In this document: piece after piece, positions 11,002 through 13,300 of the stretch | Position numbering within the stretch: the first letter of the stretch is position 1 | Layout of the letters: every line of letters begins with the position of its first letter | Assembly (NCBI GenBank): GCA_934096785.1 | Contig: CAKONA010000008.1 | Span: 1 to 13,300, forward strand | DNA: 13,300 bases | Direction of reading: 5' to 3' | Source: an uncultured Bacilli bacterium | Lineage (GTDB): Bacteria; Bacillota_I; Bacilli_A; RF39; UBA660 | Made by a program: the position numbers and the translations under genes | Notes under the pieces: generated by a model | What the model saw: the letters and a program-made list of their open reading frames with translations, nothing else | What the model was told of the DNA's origin: nothing | The model's database searches: none

Positions 11002-13300
11002 TTATAAACTCATTAATATTCTATAATAGTCGCTTTTGAATTCATCTTTTTCAATACCAAGTTCTTCATAGAATTTATCAATGTATTCTTTACCATAATT
11101 TCTTTCAATTGACATTTCACATATTACTAAGTCAAAGTATATGTCTCCAATACCAGAGTCTTCTGTATCAAGTAGTCCACTAAAGTGTCCATTATCTCCA
11201 AATATATTAGGAAGTGACATATCTCCATGAGTGAATCCCATTATTTGTTTAGGTTTGTTTCCTTTTAAGTATTTAAGGATATTTTCTTTTATTATAAATC
11301 TTTGTAATATCTCTGGTTTAATGTCTTCATTCTTAATAGAATTAAATCTTTCTTCTATTCTTTTAATCTTAGTATCTATTGTTTCATCTATTATACAATC
11401 ACTATAGTCAATGTTATAAAGCGCATTAAATGCTTCAATGATTATTTTAATTCCTTCTAGAGGGTTATTTTCAAAGTATTCACTGCATAACATTTGACCT
11501 TTTAATGATTTTGTAAGCATATAACTTTTACCATTATATTTTTCATAGAATACTTTTTCAGGTACAGTTATTTTATCTTTTAGATAGTCTAAGCTAATAG
11601 ATTCTTTAGATAAATGATCAGCTATTTTAAGAAAGAATACTTTACTTTTCTTTCTTATTTTATATACTTTTTTACCTGAACAACCTATTGTTACTTCTTC
11701 TATCTTGTTTGCATCTTTTAAGAATTCATTTAATCTATTGCTTCCTTTTATGTTAATAACTTCTTTAGGTTTTTCAGTTTCATTAATGTTAATAACTTGT
11801 TTATCTTTTATAGTGTCATAGTTTCCATCGTATGAAACTAGCTTCTTATTTTCTATTCTTACTATTTTGGTAGCAATTTTGTTAATAAAGTATCTATCGT
11901 GTGATATGAAAAGTAATGTTCCATCAAAATCTAGTAGAGCTTCTTCTAGTATTTCTTTTGTATCAATATCTATATGGTTAGTTGGTTCATCTAGAATTAA
12001 GAAATTTGATTTTGAAAGGATTAGTTCTAGTAATTTAATTCTTACTTTTTCTCCTCCACTTATTGTTTTAAGTTTTTTTGATATTTCTTCTTCTCCAAAA
12101 TAGAATTGGTATAGTTTACTTCTAAGTTCACTTTCACTTCCTTCGAATATTTGACGCATGTGTTCATAAACTGTCAAGTCTTCACTCTCGAATCGTATTT
12201 CTTGAGGAATGTATCCAATTTTAATATTTGTACCTAATTTTATGTTTTCGTGTGTATTATTCATTATATTTTTGATTAAAGTAGTTTTTCCTGTTCCATT
12301 CTTACCCATTAAACATACTCTATCTTGATAATGAATTTTCATACTGGCATCTTCTAATAAAGAACGAGAACCAATACTTAGATTTAATGAATTAATTGTT
12401 AATACTTGATTACCACTTCTTTCATTAGTAGTTAAATTTACTTTTAGTTCTTTCTTTTCTTTAGGTTTATCTATCATGTCCATTCTTTCAAGTCTTTTTT
12501 CCATAGCGGCAGCCCTTCTAAAGAACATTGGATTATCACTTTTAGTTCCCCATTCTTTTAATCTTTTAATTGCTTCTTCGATTGCTTTTATTTCTTTTTG
12601 TTGATTCTTATAGGCAGCAAACTCGCTTAAGAATCTTCTTTCAGACTCTTTCAAATAGTAACTATAATTTCCATGGTACACATCTTCTTTACCATTTTTA
12701 ATTTCAATTATTTTATTAACTACTCTATCTAAGAAATATCTATCGTGACTTACGATTAAAACTGCTCCTTTATAGTTAGTTAAATATTCTTCAAACCATT
12801 CTAAAGTATCTATATCTAAGTGATTTGTTGGTTCATCAAGAAGAAGTATATCAGGTTCTGATAAGACTAGAGATGCTAGATTTACTATTGTTTTTTCTCC
12901 GCCTGAAAGATTATTGTACTCTGTATTAAGTAAATCATCTGTTAATTTAAATCCACCTTTAATCTTATTTATTTTTTCTTTTATAAGGTATCCACCTTTA
13001 ATTCTAAATTCTTCTTGTAGTCTATCTAGTGTTTTAATTGATTTCTCACTTGAATCCATATTTTTAACATAGTTATTTATATTTTCTTCAAGAGTAAGTA
13101 AGTCTTTAATACCACGTAAATAAACATCTAATGCTTTAACATCATCTTTCTCTTTAGGTGGTATTTGTGTTAAATAACCTATTTTAGAACCTTTTCTAAT
13201 GTTTATAGAACCACTATCTAATGTTTCTAAACCCATAATAAGTCTAAGTGTAGTAGTTTTTCCACACCCATTACTTCCGATTAGAGCTATTCTCTCTCCA
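11002..13300 (-). CDS. ABC-F ATPase fused to APH(3')-like phosphotransferase (N-terminus off window)
   Basis: One uninterrupted frame of 765 visible residues runs off the right edge. The first cassette has Walker A GSNGCGKTT (13252-13278), LSGGE (12895-12909) and LLLDEPTNHLD. The second has GKNGTGKTT (12280-12306), ISGGE (12049-12063) and LILDEPTNHID. A charged helical hairpin lies between them, including FFRRAAAMEKRLERMD. This is the ABC-F plan: soluble, no membrane domain, acting on the ribosome. After a short linker, the last ~240 residues (about 11002-11735) match APH(3') kinases: GCSGKKVYKI, FFLK (ATP-binding Lys), VPEKV, LCSE, then HGDMSLPN (11206-11229) with catalytic Asp and Asn, and SGLLD with the metal-binding Asp. 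All core kinase residues are kept. The extreme C-terminus (YYRILMSL) lacks the acidic/aromatic tail that contacts drug in APH(3')-IIIa. The true start lies beyond the window; the ATG at 13236 is internal, after the first Walker A. Drug resistance is inference. Confidence 0.9.
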   Translation of the reverse strand, partial: GERIALIGSNGCGKTTTLRLIMGLETLDSGSINIRKGSKIGYLTQIPPKEKDDVKALDVYLRGIKDLLTLEENINNYVKNMDSSEKSIKTLDRLQEEFRIKGGYLIKEKINKIKGGFKLTDDLLNTEYNNLSGGEKTIVNLASLVLSEPDILLLDEPTNHLDIDTLEWFEEYLTNYKGAVLIVSHDRYFLDRVVNKIIEIKNGKEDVYHGNYSYYLKESERRFLSEFAAYKNQQKEIKAIEEAIKRLKEWGTKSDNPMFFRRAAAMEKRLERMDMIDKPKEKKELKVNLTTNERSGNQVLTINSLNLSIGSRSLLEDASMKIHYQDRVCLMGKNGTGKTTLIKNIMNNTHENIKLGTNIKIGYIPQEIRFESEDLTVYEHMRQIFEGSESELRSKLYQFYFGEEEISKKLKTISGGEKVRIKLLELILSKSNFLILDEPTNHIDIDTKEILEEALLDFDGTLLFISHDRYFINKIATKIVRIENKKLVSYDGNYDTIKDKQVININETEKPKEVINIKGSNRLNEFLKDANKIEEVTIGCSGKKVYKIRKKSKVFFLKIADHLSKESISLDYLKDKITVPEKVFYEKYNGKSYMLTKSLKGQMLCSEYFENNPLEGIKIIIEAFNALYNIDYSDCIIDETIDTKIKRIEERFNSIKNEDIKPEILQRFIIKENILKYLKGNKPKQIMGFTHGDMSLPNIFGDNGHFSGLLDTEDSGIGDIYFDLVICEMSIERNYGKEYIDKFYEELGIEKDEFKSDYYRILMSL
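11750..11821 (-). repeat. 36-bp in-frame tandem duplication in the ABC-F/APH linker
   Basis: The units 11750-11785 and 11786-11821 are identical at 28 of 36 bases, beginning with the same 13 bases (ATGTTAATAACTT on the plus strand). In protein terms, YDTIKDKQVINI is followed directly by NETEKPKEVINI. The period is exactly 12 codons. It lies between the second cassette and the kinase domain, so the linker appears to have been lengthened by duplication. Confidence 0.75.

Noticed and set aside
11867..12103. Plus-strand open frame of 78 codons opposite the second ABC-F cassette
   Set aside because: It lies antisense to the conserved Walker B and signature region and has no independent support.
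13234..13236. ATG at 13236 as the start of the ABC-F/APH gene
   Set aside because: The same frame continues upstream through the first Walker A motif (13252-13278), so this Met is internal and the true start is beyond the window.
1..13300. Absence of TGA stop codons (ten of ten genes end in TAA or TAG), possibly indicating a recoded TGA
   Set aside because: No gene shows an in-frame TGA read as Trp, Trp is TGG throughout, and proteins are full length. Low TGA use is common in AT-rich genomes, so ten genes are too few to conclude anything.

Overview
The window is very AT-rich (roughly 30% G+C by eye) and densely packed. Trp is encoded by TGG, and all ten visible stop codons are TAA or TAG. 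Strong AGGAG-type ribosome sites, a murD gene, a CBS-type manganese pyrophosphatase, a CmpB-type membrane protein and an ABC-F protein together suggest a low-GC, wall-bearing member of the Bacillota, perhaps an uncultured gut lineage. That placement is inference. I see no tRNA, rRNA, CRISPR array, transposase or phage gene.

Layout: (1) 1-266, minus strand, N-terminal part of a Fic-family protein whose rest lies off the left edge, preceded by a 217-base AT-rich spacer with degenerate 42-bp tandem repeats. (2) 484-2112, minus strand, ppaC, a pyrophosphatase with CBS and DRTGG regulatory domains. (3) 2273-3480, plus strand, a two-gene operon: an HD-domain hydrolase overlapping by 7 bases a CmpB-type membrane protein. 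(4) 3588-4925, murD, a single-gene unit. (5) 4941-5903 and 5975-7246, minus strand: a NERD-HRDC protein and a Sel1-repeat protein. (6) 7333-7851, plus strand, a small protein with a Cys/His/Asp set like that of papain or transglutaminase folds. (7) 7918-9648, an acyl-CoA synthetase-like AMP-forming ligase. (8) 9739-10980, a cation-coupled amino-acid/dicarboxylate symporter with altered ion- and substrate-site residues. (9) 11002 to beyond 13300, minus strand, one open frame that joins a two-cassette ABC-F protein to a complete APH(3')-like aminoglycoside phosphotransferase domain.

The strongest candidate for something undescribed is the ABC-F::APH fusion. ABC-F proteins act on the ribosome and some of them dislodge antibiotics. 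APH(3') enzymes phosphorylate aminoglycosides, which also act on the ribosome. Here both are in one polypeptide, joined by a linker that contains a visible 36-bp in-frame tandem duplication. The other genes look mostly like independent units, not one pathway.

Transcription signals look unusually compact. Candidate -10 boxes sit so close to start codons that most leaders would be 0-20 nt, often beginning at the Shine-Dalgarno sequence. At least five stop codons lie inside terminator hairpins.
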